Source: CAZWSX01 sp964636985 (lineage in GTDB: Bacteria > Planctomycetota > Planctomycetia > Pirellulales > Pirellulaceae). Taken from it: 64,000 nucleotides of DNA. A program made the translations under genes and the position numbers. The notes beneath the pieces are model-generated. The model was not told where the DNA came from. It made no database searches and saw only the letters and a program-made list of their open reading frames with translations. Numbering within the stretch: the first letter of the stretch is position 1; every line of letters begins with the position of its first letter. Shown here piece by piece: positions 45,870-54,585 of this stretch. Location of the stretch: positions 1 through 64,000 of the forward strand of contig CAZWSX010000030.1 in the NCBI GenBank assembly GCA_964636985.1, written 5' to 3'.

Positions 45870-48693
45870 ACGATTCCTCCTCCACGACGATTCGTGGCGG
45901 AGCGCGACGACGGTCCTGGCAAATAGCCGAAAGATCGTCCTCATAGCGAACGCGTTCGTCACTCGGTTCGAAACGACGGTCGCGAATGGCGAGGAGGATC
46001 TCGAACGCTTGTTCGTCCGCGGCGAGCAGCTGTTCGGAGCTCCATTCCCCGAGCGAGAGTCCCACGCGGCTCAAGTCCTTAGGGAGTAGCACATAGCCCA
46101 GCTCGCATTGTTCCGGATCGAAACCTGGAACGACGTTTCCCTGGCTTGCCAAGTGCCGATAAAGGGGAAGCTGAAAGTCGACCCACTCTTCGTTAAACGG
46201 ACCATGCGTGTATTCGGGCGAGTCCCCTTTATCGCCGGTCTTGTAGTCGAGGACTTGCCAGGTGCCGGAGACATCGTTTCGGTCGATTCGGTCGATACGC
46301 CCCACGAGGATCACGGCTTCTTCGTCGAGCGTGAATTTCCAGGTCAAGTTCTGTTCCATGTTCTCGATGAACACGATCCGCCATCCTTCGCGGACACGAA
46401 GCGCCTGCCATGCAGCGAAGCGATCGAGTCGCGCGCGGACTTGTTCGAGCTGAATCGCGACGGCGGCGCGAAGCGATTTGTCGCCGTACTTTCGCTTGGC
46501 CATGCTCGACAACTGATCGTTCAAGAAACCACTGATCACCTTGGGGCTATCCGACTCCCGGATCTTCTGATCTTCCCCGAAGCTTTGCAGGCAATCGTGG
46601 GCGAGCGAACCAAAGCCGCGGCCATCGAGTTCCTCCGCGTCATCGCTCTGCGCTTCCAGCCCCAGTACATGCCGCAAGTAATAGCGATAGGGGCACGTAA
46701 GGTAGTCGCGAAGCTGCGTCACCCGATACACGCGCGGCAACGCGACATTTGGCTCGGCCGGCGGGCGCGGCAACCTGGTCTGCGGTAACGGCGGCGTTCC
46801 CGAACCGACCAGCGGCATCCGTGGAGGCTTCTGCTTGGGTTCGGCAAAGCAGGTGATCGCGCGTTTCGTGGCAACGTCGGGCGAAGCAAGAAACTGCAAA
46901 CGGCTGGGCGCCAGCGGATTCCCCTGGCTGTCCCGCCGCGCGGACAGAAACAAAACATCTGGCCGCGACGAAGCGATCACGCCCACCGAGTACGCATCGC
47001 GGGCAAAACGGCGATCGTTGTCGATCAGCCCGAGCGTGCGACGCATCGCGTTCGGTAAAAAGGGATCAGCGCTCACCGAGTCGGGCACAAAGCCCTCGTT
47101 GAAGGTCGTGACAACTAGCGCCGGCGCGTCATCCAGCGGCAATTCGAGCCAACCGAGCATCTCGACCGCGTCGCCATCCGAAGGAGGCGGAATGGGAGTA
47201 TCGGCCAGTTCCTCAAGGGCCAGAAAAATCGCGTCGGCCGCGCTCACGGGCGAATCGAGTTCGCCCGGCAAACGAGCGCGCCCGTGGAGCACGTTGGCGA
47301 TCGCCTCCAAGCCAGCCTGTGTCTCGCGCGTCGTGGTCGATGTGCGATCGAAGACCGCATTGGCATAGACTTCCTTGATCGCCGTGAGCAGCGGAAGAGT
47401 CCACTCCGCAAGTTTCTTCCTCCCGGAGATGGGTGCCAGCCAACTTTCGAGTTTCTCAAGCGCCGCACGCAACTTGGTCCAGCGTGGTTCCCCTCGCTTC
47501 GTTTTGGCGTTTTCGGCCGCCCAGGGCCACACCTTCGTCGACAACTCGATGGGCAAGTATTCGGTGCGGAATTCGTCCACGTCGGGCAGCAGTTCGGAAT
47601 CGCCGCCGAGCCACTGGTACACGTCGGGGTGTCTCAGCAGATTCGCGACGGCTTCGGCCGGCATGCCGTCAACAAGGCTTTCGATTGCCTTTAGAAGTCG
47701 ATAGGGCCCCGTCTGCGAGACGAGTTTTCCCTGCACCCACCGCGAAGCGATGCCGCATTGATCGAGCCGCCGCTGCAATTGCGGCACGAGCCGCTCGTCG
47801 GGCACGCCAAGCGTGATTTCATCCGCGCGATACTTGCCGTGGTAGTTCGCAAGCTTTCGCGCCACGGCTTCGGCCTGGTCCGCTGCGTCGTCGACGAGTT
47901 CGATTTGCCGATCAACAAGCGGGAGTTCAATCCCTTTCCACTTGGACGGGACGACGCAACCGTGTTCGTCGAAACGATCGACCCACTCCTGGGGCGCTGC
48001 AATGAGCGCCGTTACTTGAGCCGTGACCTGATCAAGGATGTTCCGCATCGTGTGGTTCAAGTCGACCGTGCCGAGCAGGACGATCTCCCGCGTCGTGGAG
48101 AATTCCTTGCGTTTCAAACCTTCGAGCCGCGCGGTTTGGATGTCCCACAGTTCCAGTTTGTCGAGCGTTCGAAGATAGCGATTTTGCATCGCCGCCAGTG
48201 CGGACCAGCGATCGTGTTCGGTGAAGCCTTCGACTTTGGAGGCCCTCTCGACAACCATCGAAAAGTCGAGCCCCTCAGCCGCCAGTTCCGTATGAAGCCG
48301 CCGCACCATCCGCGCTAGAACCAGCCAGCCGCGAGCATCGTCCGCGGACGGAGGATGAGGAATCACCGCGGCCCGCTGCGACTCGGGCGTGAACTCCAGC
48401 GCCTTCCGCCAAGCCAAGTCTTGGGTCAGCGTGTCGGCAAACGGAAACTTTGGGCGATACAGCAGTTCCGGCAAACGCCCTTCGGTCGAGATTTCTGGCG
48501 GAGTGAGACGGAGCTTGTGTTCTTCGGCCTCAAAAACCAGCCGTTCCAGCAACCGGCGTCCGACGCGGCGGCCGGGGACCACCACAATCAGGTTTTGCAG
48601 GTCCCACTCCCGCTTTTGCGCGTAAGAATTCCGCAGCCATTCGACGGCGGAAAGGAGAGGAGGCCGCTGCCAATCGAGGAAAACACGCTTCAC
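45862..48693 (-). CDS. addB: AddB-like PD-(D/E)XK nuclease
   Basis: GTG 48693 is preferred (MKRVFLDWQRPP) because AAGGGA lies six nt upstream; a GTG at 48714 adds seven residues. The 943 residues have an inactive-helicase-like N-terminus (LIVVVPGRRVGRRLLERLV, no GxGKT) and a C-terminal nuclease: VGRIDRIDRND and LDYKTGDKG. The Bacillus AddB cluster of four cysteines is not seen; only isolated cysteines are present. It pairs with the AddA-like gene, translated from an overlapping junction. Confidence 0.82.
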   Translation of the reverse strand: MKRVFLDWQRPPLLSAVEWLRNSYAQKREWDLQNLIVVVPGRRVGRRLLERLVFEAEEHKLRLTPPEISTEGRLPELLYRPKFPFADTLTQDLAWRKALEFTPESQRAAVIPHPPSADDARGWLVLARMVRRLHTELAAEGLDFSMVVERASKVEGFTEHDRWSALAAMQNRYLRTLDKLELWDIQTARLEGLKRKEFSTTREIVLLGTVDLNHTMRNILDQVTAQVTALIAAPQEWVDRFDEHGCVVPSKWKGIELPLVDRQIELVDDAADQAEAVARKLANYHGKYRADEITLGVPDERLVPQLQRRLDQCGIASRWVQGKLVSQTGPYRLLKAIESLVDGMPAEAVANLLRHPDVYQWLGGDSELLPDVDEFRTEYLPIELSTKVWPWAAENAKTKRGEPRWTKLRAALEKLESWLAPISGRKKLAEWTLPLLTAIKEVYANAVFDRTSTTTRETQAGLEAIANVLHGRARLPGELDSPVSAADAIFLALEELADTPIPPPSDGDAVEMLGWLELPLDDAPALVVTTFNEGFVPDSVSADPFLPNAMRRTLGLIDNDRRFARDAYSVGVIASSRPDVLFLSARRDSQGNPLAPSRLQFLASPDVATKRAITCFAEPKQKPPRMPLVGSGTPPLPQTRLPRPPAEPNVALPRVYRVTQLRDYLTCPYRYYLRHVLGLEAQSDDAEELDGRGFGSLAHDCLQSFGEDQKIRESDSPKVISGFLNDQLSSMAKRKYGDKSLRAAVAIQLEQVRARLDRFAAWQALRVREGWRIVFIENMEQNLTWKFTLDEEAVILVGRIDRIDRNDVSGTWQVLDYKTGDKGDSPEYTHGPFNEEWVDFQLPLYRHLASQGNVVPGFDPEQCELGYVLLPKDLSRVGLSLGEWSSEQLLAADEQAFEILLAIRDRRFEPSDERVRYEDDLSAICQDRRRAPPRIVVEEESYE

Positions 48694-48820
48694 GAAGAAT
48701 CCCTTCAGAGCCACTTCAGTCGGCCGATCACGCCGAAAACCAAGAAAGCGGGGTCTTCCCTCCAGTATCTCGCCTTAAGTGTGACACGTTTGGTCACGCC
48801 TACCTAGCTGTGTGGCTAGA

Positions 48821-49078
48821 CTAAACCCGCCCTCGCCGAATGATCTTCAAATTCGGATTTCCCCCATAAGCAGGTGGCGTACCCCGTGGCATGACAGAGT
48901 CGAAAGGACTTTGTGGATCGGGTTCGGGATCAAGCGAGCCTCCTACCGCCAAATAGAACTGCCACAGCTTCGAGGTCTCGCGCCAACGCTCCTGTGGCGT
49001 CAGCCGATACCACTCGAGCCACGAATCCTCGTCGTCCATTGCTTCTTTCAGTCGCCGCAGCCGTTCTTCCTCATTCAT
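48821..49078 (-). CDS. Small hypothetical protein
   Basis: The 85-residue product (MNEEERLRRLKEAMD) has an acidic helical start and a Trp/Pro-rich stretch (RLTPQERWRETSKLWQFY) then LDPEPDPQSPF. No signal peptide or span. Composition and length suggest a real small gene, located upstream of and divergent from ffh. Confidence 0.7.
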   Translation of the reverse strand: MNEEERLRRLKEAMDDEDSWLEWYRLTPQERWRETSKLWQFYLAVGGSLDPEPDPQSPFDSVMPRGTPPAYGGNPNLKIIRRGRV

Positions 49079-49104
49079 GCCGATATTCTAGCCCCAGTGA
49101 GACA

Positions 49105-49152
49105 AGAGGAGTGAAATATCCGCCCCATTGGGGTGGGTACCTCTGATATTTC
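49105..49152. other. Interleaved inverted repeats upstream of ffh
   Basis: GAAATATC (49113-49120) pairs with GATATTTC (49145-49152); CCCC/GGGG (49123-49133) lies within; AGAGG and CCTCT sit at crossing positions, allowing an alternative pairing. This is a possible pseudoknot or cruciform in the divergent gap 49079-49362. No SRP RNA-like hairpin was found in that gap. Confidence 0.5.
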
Positions 49153-49362
49153 TACTGTTTTGCTGTCCCTATCCACCGTCTCACCACGGGCTCATTTCCG
49201 CTTTTCAGACCCCACTTCGATATGCTAGGATGCGAGTTTTCTCTAGTTGTACCCACTCCCATTAGGGGCGGCGCTAAATCACGGCGACGTTCCCAGGTGG
49301 CGAATTGCGGGTGAAAGAGATCCCAAAACCTGATGCCTGTAGCCTAACCTCTGCAGCCTCAA

Positions 49363-50841
49363 ATGTTCGAGTCGATCCAGAACGGTCTCCGCTCAGCCCT
49401 CAAGAACTTGCAAGGTAAAGGCAAGCTCTCCGAAGGGAATATGCGCGATGCGATCAAGCAGGTCGAACAGTCGCTGCTCGAGGCCGACGTTAGCTACGCC
49501 GTCGTCAAAGAGTTTCTGGCCCGCATTTCGGAAAAAGCCCTGGGGCAAAAGGTTCTTCTGGCCCTCGACCCCACCGAGCAGTTCGTCGGAATCGTCCACG
49601 ACGAAATCCTGAACCTGCTGGGGCCGGTCGATGCGTCGCTGAATCTCAAACGCGATCTCACGGTGATCATGCTGTGCGGCTTGCAAGGGGCTGGTAAAAC
49701 GACCACCTGCGGCAAGCTGGCAAAACTGCTCCAAGAGAACAAACGCAAGCCGCTCTTGTGCGCTGCCGACTTGCAGCGCCCGGCGGCTATCGATCAGCTC
49801 CACGTCATCGGCGACTCGCTTAAGATCCCCGTTTACAGCGATCGCACGTCGAAGGACCCGGTCAAGGTTTGCCAGGAAGCCGTCGCCAAGGCCAAGGCCC
49901 AAGGGGCCGACGTCGTCATTCTCGACACCGCCGGCCGTTTGGCGATCGACAAGGAATTGATGGACCAGCTGGTCCGGGTGGAAAACAAGGTCCAGCCCGA
50001 CCAGGTTTACCTGGTGGTCGACGGCATGACCGGTCAGGACGCGGTCAACAGCGCCAAGGCCTTTAACGAGGCGCTCGAGCTCGACGGCGTCATCATGACC
50101 AAGCTCGACGGCGACACCCGCGGCGGTGCGTTGTTGTCGGTCAAGCACGTCACGGGCGTACCGATCAAATTCCTGGGAACCGGCGAACATCTCGAATCGC
50201 TCGAGCCCTTCCGTGCCGAGGGGATGGCGACGCGGATCCTGGGCATGGGCGACGTCGTCGGCCTGGTCGACTTGGCCCGCAAAGCGGTCGACGAAGATGA
50301 ACAAAAGCGGCTTGAAGCGAAGATGCGAGCGGGCGAAATGTCGCTCGACGACTTCAAGAAGCAAATGAAGATGATCCTCCAGCCCGGCCTGATGAAGAAC
50401 ATCTTGCAGATGCTTCCGGGCGGCGGAGCGATCCTCGATCAACTTTCAGGCGGAGTTCCCGAAAAAGAAGCCAAGCGCTGGATCGCGATCATCGATTCGA
50501 TGACTCCGGCCGAGCGTCGTACGCCCAAGCTGATCGATTCCAGCCGCCGCAATCGAATTGCCAAAGGCGCCGGGACGGAGCCGCAAGAGGTTTCGGCCGT
50601 CGTGAAGCAGTTCGAAACCGTCTCGCCCATGCTGAAAAAGATGGCCTCAGGCGGCCTGGCCGATCGACTGGGAACGCTGCAAAACATGGAACGCTCGGGG
50701 ATGTTCAACCCTGGCGCCCAGTTGCCCAAAACCAAGGGAGATACCGGCAAACGGTTGACGCCCGAGGAAAAAGCCAAGATGCGCAAGCAGCGCGAAAAAG
50801 AGATGCGCAAGAAGTTCGGCAAGGGTAGAGGCGAAGGCTAA
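49363..50841 (+). CDS. ffh: Signal recognition particle protein Ffh
   Basis: The 492-residue GTPase has the N-domain, G motifs GLQGAGKTTTCGKLA (about residues 107-121), DTAGRL, TKLDGDTRGG, and the Met-rich M-domain with the conserved MTPAERR and GSG-like region (FNPGAQLPK). It binds signal peptides and SRP RNA and delivers ribosomes to the membrane. It heads the operon with rpsP, trmD and rplS. Confidence 0.97.
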   Translation: MFESIQNGLRSALKNLQGKGKLSEGNMRDAIKQVEQSLLEADVSYAVVKEFLARISEKALGQKVLLALDPTEQFVGIVHDEILNLLGPVDASLNLKRDLTVIMLCGLQGAGKTTTCGKLAKLLQENKRKPLLCAADLQRPAAIDQLHVIGDSLKIPVYSDRTSKDPVKVCQEAVAKAKAQGADVVILDTAGRLAIDKELMDQLVRVENKVQPDQVYLVVDGMTGQDAVNSAKAFNEALELDGVIMTKLDGDTRGGALLSVKHVTGVPIKFLGTGEHLESLEPFRAEGMATRILGMGDVVGLVDLARKAVDEDEQKRLEAKMRAGEMSLDDFKKQMKMILQPGLMKNILQMLPGGGAILDQLSGGVPEKEAKRWIAIIDSMTPAERRTPKLIDSSRRNRIAKGAGTEPQEVSAVVKQFETVSPMLKKMASGGLADRLGTLQNMERSGMFNPGAQLPKTKGDTGKRLTPEEKAKMRKQREKEMRKKFGKGRGEG

Positions 50842-50921
50842 GAATCATCCGGACGTGTTTTTTGCGACGCGTCTTTGACCGTAAACGTGAGCTTTGATTC
50901 GTTGTTTGAAGGAGTGAGAGT

Positions 50922-51320
50922 GTGGCGGTTGCAATTCGAATGAAGATGATGGGACGTCCCCATCGCCCGTTTTTCCGCGTGTGCGCGATCCACAAGCATT
51001 CGCCTCGTGACGGCAAGGTGCTTGAGGAACTTGGCTACTACGATCCGATGGTTCGCGACGTCGATGCCCGCGCGATCCTGAACGGCGAGCGAATCCAATA
51101 TTGGTTGAGCGTCGGCGCCATCCCTTCGGAACGCGTCGCCACGTTGTTCGCCAAGTACGGCCCCAATGGGACGCACGTCGAACAGCAAAAAGTTGCGCTC
51201 GAACGAGCCAAAACGAATCGCCCGCAAGCTCCCGCTCCCTGGACGCCGCCGCCGAAGCCCGAAGCGCCTGCGGCCGAGGAAGCGGCGGCTGAAGCTCCTG
51301 CGGAAACACCTGCCGAGTAA
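50922..51320 (+). CDS. rpsP: Ribosomal protein bS16
   Basis: GTG 50922 follows a GGAGTGAG Shine-Dalgarno element. The first ~85 residues are bS16 (VAIRMKMMGRPHRPFFRV, ILNGERIQYWLSVGA). A Pro/Ala/Glu-rich C-terminal extension of about 45 residues (APWTPPPKPEAPAAEEAA) exceeds the usual 80-90 residue length. It sits in the conserved ffh-rpsP-trmD-rplS order. Confidence 0.95.
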   Translation: MAVAIRMKMMGRPHRPFFRVCAIHKHSPRDGKVLEELGYYDPMVRDVDARAILNGERIQYWLSVGAIPSERVATLFAKYGPNGTHVEQQKVALERAKTNRPQAPAPWTPPPKPEAPAAEEAAAEAPAETPAE

Positions 51321-51344
51321 GCATTCGGCGTTTATGTGCCGACT

Positions 51345-52136
51345 ATGCGTTTCGACATCCTGACCTTGTTTCCCAAGATTTTCGATGGCTGGCTGGCCGA
51401 AAGCTTGCTCGCTAAAGCAGTTGACAAGGGATTGCTGGAAGTCCACCTGCACGACTTCCGCAATTGGTCGGTCGATAAGCATCGGCATGTGGACGATCGC
51501 CCCTTTGGGGGCGGCCCTGGCATGGTCCTGCGGGTCGAGCCCGTAGTCGAATGTGCCGAAGCCGTGCGAGCCCAAGCTCCTGCGGCCGGAAGATTGATCC
51601 TGTTGTCGCCTGCCGGCAGAACGCTCGACCAAAGGTTGGTCGAAGAGTTCTCGCAGGAACAACGGATCACGATGATTTGCGGACGGTACGAAGGTTTCGA
51701 CGAGCGGGTGCTCGAAATCCTTCGGCCCGAAGAAGTGTCGCTCGGCGACTATGTCATCAATGGCGGCGAAGTCGCCGCGATGGCCATCGTCGAAGCGGTG
51801 ATGCGGTTGATTCCGGGTGTGCTGGGCGATGACGAAAGCGGCGTGACCGATTCGTTCTCGACCGGCAACCGGATCCTGGAACATCCGCAGTACACTCGCC
51901 CGCGTGAATATCGCGGGCACGAAGTACCCGACATTTTGCTCAGCGGCGATCACGAAAAAATCGCTCGCTGGCGAGCCGAACAAAGCTACATCAAAACACG
52001 TCGTCGCCGCGAGGATTTGCTGGCGGCTCCGCAAGGCAAAACCCGAGACAATTCCCCATCCACCGTTAACCCCAGTTCGAAGCAAGAAGGAGTGCCATCG
52101 CCGCCGTCCGATTCGCAAAGCGATTCGTCGAAATAG
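51345..52136 (+). CDS. trmD: tRNA (guanine-N1)-methyltransferase
   Basis: ATG 51345 gives the canonical MRFDILTLFPKIF start of TrmD; a GTG nine bases upstream is less likely. The 263 residues contain the SPOUT knot: GGGPGMVLRVEP, CGRYEGFDERV, GDYVINGGEVAAM and IPGVLGDDES. It methylates G37 of certain tRNAs. An extra Ser/Pro-rich tail of about 35 residues ends the protein. Confidence 0.95.
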   Translation: MRFDILTLFPKIFDGWLAESLLAKAVDKGLLEVHLHDFRNWSVDKHRHVDDRPFGGGPGMVLRVEPVVECAEAVRAQAPAAGRLILLSPAGRTLDQRLVEEFSQEQRITMICGRYEGFDERVLEILRPEEVSLGDYVINGGEVAAMAIVEAVMRLIPGVLGDDESGVTDSFSTGNRILEHPQYTRPREYRGHEVPDILLSGDHEKIARWRAEQSYIKTRRRREDLLAAPQGKTRDNSPSTVNPSSKQEGVPSPPSDSQSDSSK

Positions 52137-52172
52137 TTTGTTCTCGAAAAGACGCAGCGAGGCAGTAGAGCC

Positions 52173-52526
52173 ATGAATCAAACCGACGTTCTCAATCTGG
52201 TCGAAAAATCGAGCATTAAGACCGATGCCCCCAAGTTCGATGTGGGCGACACAGTCGACGTCCACACCAAGATCCTAGACGGCAAAGAAGAGCGGATCCA
52301 GATTTTCACCGGGACCGTCATTGCCCGAAACGGTGCTGGCACCCGCGAAATGTTCATCGTTCGCCGAATCGTCGGCGGGGAAGGCGTGGAGCGGAAATTC
52401 CCGGTCCATAGCCCCAAAATCGCCAAAGTCGAAGTGAAGCGCTCGGGCGTGGTCCGCCGGGCAAAACTTTACTTCCTCCGCGACCGGGTGGGTAAGGCCG
52501 TGAAGCTCCGCGAACGCCGGACGTAG
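52173..52526 (+). CDS. rplS: Ribosomal protein bL19
   Basis: The 117 residues match bL19: FDVGDTVDVHTKILDGKEERIQ, FTGTVIARNGAG, FIVRRIVGGEGVERKFPVHSP and KLYFLRDRVGKAVKLRE. It ends the ffh-rpsP-trmD-rplS operon, with an intrinsic terminator about 70 bp downstream. Confidence 0.97.
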   Translation: MNQTDVLNLVEKSSIKTDAPKFDVGDTVDVHTKILDGKEERIQIFTGTVIARNGAGTREMFIVRRIVGGEGVERKFPVHSPKIAKVEVKRSGVVRRAKLYFLRDRVGKAVKLRERRT

Positions 52527-52594
52527 GTTGGCGAGTCAGGTCGCTTCCGCTCGGCTTTTTGCCGCCGATTCGCAAAATACAATAAATCATCAGG

Positions 52595-52641
52595 CCCGCC
52601 GAATACTGGGGATAGCCCGGTTTTCGGCGGGTTGTTTTTTT
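52595..52641 (+). terminator. Intrinsic terminator after rplS
   Basis: CCCGCCGAA (52595-52603) pairs perfectly with TTCGGCGGG (52623-52631), followed by a T-rich tract to 52641. This is the clearest rho-independent terminator in the window and separates the ribosomal operon from the small-membrane-protein array. Confidence 0.8.
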
Positions 52642-52662
52642 GCCGGATTTGGAGTCGACGCG

Positions 52663-52953
52663 ATGCACGGATATCCCCCCGTGGAACTCTACGTTCCCAC
52701 CGGCTTCTTCATCATGATCGCGGTCATCGTGGCGATTAACGTGCTGGCTCAGGTGTGGTCGAAGGGCCGTGAACTGGCCGCAATGTGCCGGCTTAAAGAG
52801 CGAATGATCGATCGCGGGATGTCCGCGGAAGAAATCGAGCGCGTCATTATGGCCGGTACCGGCAAAGCGCTTCCTCCGAGCAGCAAAGCACCCATTCCAC
52901 CTGCCAAGCCCTATCCGAGCCCAGTCGATTGGCCGGCTCACTCGCACAACTAA
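52663..52953 (+). CDS. Small membrane protein of a tandem paralogous array, copy 1
   Basis: ATG 52663 follows a GGAG site and gives 96 residues. One span (about 14-32), then MIDRGMSAEEIERVIMAGTG and the C-terminal PVDWPAHSHN. The RGMSAxEIERV segment and a P-rich tail ending WPxHS are shared by all four members (52663-54015). Function is unknown; the shared motif may be a peptide-binding or oligomerising helix. Confidence 0.8.
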   Translation: MHGYPPVELYVPTGFFIMIAVIVAINVLAQVWSKGRELAAMCRLKERMIDRGMSAEEIERVIMAGTGKALPPSSKAPIPPAKPYPSPVDWPAHSHN

Positions 52954-52968
52954 AGATGGAATTGCGCT

Positions 52969-53286
52969 ATGGATCCCGCTCCTGTCCGTATTGTGGCGTT
53001 CTTGGTGCCAGTTGTGGTTGGCCTTGTAACACTCGCGATTCTCGTTGCTGGAGCAACGTGGATTTTTCGATCGGTCGCCGCGGGCTGGTCGAAAGCGCGC
53101 CAAGCCAAGTACCAGCATGACCTTAAGATCCTGATGATCCAGCGCGGGATGAGCGCCGACGAAATCGAGCGCGTTCTCGCAGCAGGGACGGGCGAACAAG
53201 TCAAATTTCCTCTCCACGACGAAACGTCTCCGCCTGCGAAGCCGCAAGCGGGCCCAATGAAGTGGCCCGTTCACTCCGACAACTAG
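52969..53286 (+). CDS. Small membrane protein of the tandem array, copy 2
   Basis: 105 residues; N-terminal span (about 8-33), then LKILMIQRGMSADEIERVLAA and the tail SPPAKPQAGPMKWPVHSDN. The stop lies in a 17-bp tandem duplication. The tail coding region closely matches copy 3 at the DNA level (AAGCCGCAAGCGGGCCC), suggesting recent duplication or gene conversion. Confidence 0.85.
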   Translation: MDPAPVRIVAFLVPVVVGLVTLAILVAGATWIFRSVAAGWSKARQAKYQHDLKILMIQRGMSADEIERVLAAGTGEQVKFPLHDETSPPAKPQAGPMKWPVHSDN

Positions 53287-53302
53287 TTCACTCCGACAAC
53301 TA
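53269..53302 (+). repeat. Perfect 17-bp tandem duplication across a stop codon
   Basis: GTTCACTCCGACAACTA occurs at 53269-53285 and 53286-53302. The first copy contains the end of array gene 2; the second lies immediately downstream and encodes nothing in frame. A recent slippage event is the simplest cause. Confidence 0.85.
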
Positions 53303-53318
53303 ACCGGGAGCCTTGCCT

Positions 53319-53648
53319 GTGAGTTCCTTTCTCAACCTGCCGATGCTCTTCGCCGAAGGGTCGATTATTTACTCGGCCAATATCGTGCCCGTTACCATCT
53401 TTCTCGTTTTGGGTGCGTCGTGGATTGTCTCCGCAGTGGCCACGGCCTGTGTGAAGGCGCGCGAGACGTCGGAACATAACGAGCTCAAGCGGATGATGAT
53501 CGAGCGCGGCATGAACGCCAACGAGATTGAACGCATTCTCGCCGCCGGAACAGACAAGCAAACCAAGGCTGCCCTCCCAGCTGAAACTTCGCCGCCCCTC
53601 AAGCCGCAAGCGGGCCCCATGAACTGGCCTGTCCACTCACACAGCTAA
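53319..53648 (+). CDS. Small membrane protein of the tandem array, copy 3
   Basis: GTG 53319 is chosen for spacing from GGGAG (53305-53309), giving 109 residues; a TTG at 53313 would add two. One span (about 23-42), then NELKRMMIERGMNANEIERILAAGT and SPPLKPQAGPMNWPVHSHS. Closest to copy 2 in the tail. Confidence 0.8.
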   Translation: MSSFLNLPMLFAEGSIIYSANIVPVTIFLVLGASWIVSAVATACVKARETSEHNELKRMMIERGMNANEIERILAAGTDKQTKAALPAETSPPLKPQAGPMNWPVHSHS

Positions 53649-53676
53649 TCGTTATCGAATAAAGGAAGACACGACC

Positions 53677-54015
53677 ATGGACTCGCTTTTCACAAATGCG
53701 ATGTTGTTTGCCCAGAGCTCGCAAGATCGGCTTCCTGAACTGCCGTCCAACTATGTGGGCCTGGCATGGCTCATGATCATTGGGGTCACGGCCGTGATTG
53801 CGATTCTGGCAACGGCCTGGGTCAACGTGAAAAAGTCGTTTCACGCCATGGCCTTGAAGGAGAAGATGATCGATCGCGGCATGAGCGCCAGCGAGATCGA
53901 ACGCGTTCTCGCTGCCGGCACAAAAGCGAGTTGCGCTTCGACGGAAGGTCGCGAATTGCCGCCCGAAAAGCCCCAACCCAGCCCGATGCATTGGCCGGCC
54001 CATTCGCACAGCTAG
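53677..54015 (+). CDS. Small membrane protein of the tandem array, copy 4
   Basis: 112 residues starting at ATG 53677 with an AAGGAAG site. One span (about 27-48), then MALKEKMIDRGMSASEIERVLAAGT and PQPSPMHWPAHSHS. All four members keep the order: short outside tail, one span, RGM(S/N)AxEIER helix, Pro-rich tail, WPxHS end. Confidence 0.85.
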   Translation: MDSLFTNAMLFAQSSQDRLPELPSNYVGLAWLMIIGVTAVIAILATAWVNVKKSFHAMALKEKMIDRGMSASEIERVLAAGTKASCASTEGRELPPEKPQPSPMHWPAHSHS

Positions 54016-54119
54016 CCAACTGGTGGTCGCATTCTTTCCGCGGCCACTAGATTTGGCGAACTAACTCCATCGCCAAGTCGTAACGCCATGCATCCTTCCG
54101 TGATCGCGGAGTATAGGGC

Positions 54120-54536
54120 ATGGCAATCTTCTATCGCATTGCGGCCGATCTAATCGTGATCGTCCACATGGTCTATGTGCTTACGGTCGTCCTGGGCCTG
54201 CCCGCCATCTGGATCGGAATTCTGCTAAAGCATCGCTGGGTGCGGAACCCTTGGCTGCGCTGCGGCCACCTGGTGATGATCTTGATTGTGGTCGGCGAAG
54301 CCTGGGCCGGAATCACTTGCCCGCTCACAACTTGGGAGCACCAACTGCGAGCCGCGGCCGGCGACGAAACGTACGGTGGCGCCTTCGTCGCCAATCTGGT
54401 TCACAACCTGCTGTTCTACGATTTCGAACCGTGGGTGTTTACGTTGCTTTACACCTGTTTTGGAATCTTGGTAGTCGCATCATTTGTCATAGCACCACCC
54501 CGGTGGAAAGCCAATGCCAAGGCGGAGTCGACATGA
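54120..54536 (+). CDS. DUF2784 membrane protein
   Basis: The 138-residue product has four spans and the DUF2784 pattern: LIVIVHMVYVLTVVLGLP, a Trp/Cys stretch GITCPLTTWEHQLR, and FVANLVHNLLFYD. Family role is unknown. It stands alone between the array and a secreted protein gene. Confidence 0.85.
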   Translation: MAIFYRIAADLIVIVHMVYVLTVVLGLPAIWIGILLKHRWVRNPWLRCGHLVMILIVVGEAWAGITCPLTTWEHQLRAAAGDETYGGAFVANLVHNLLFYDFEPWVFTLLYTCFGILVVASFVIAPPRWKANAKAEST

Positions 54537-54585
54537 GCTAGAATCGTGGCATGGCACACCGTTTCCATGAGCAGGAATTCGGATC

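Noticed and set aside
49079..49362. SRP RNA gene next to ffh
   Set aside because: The gap has no GGAA-tetraloop hairpin with the expected SRP domain IV pattern.
50838..52265. Minus-strand frame of 475 codons
   Set aside because: Antisense to rpsP and trmD, both certain.
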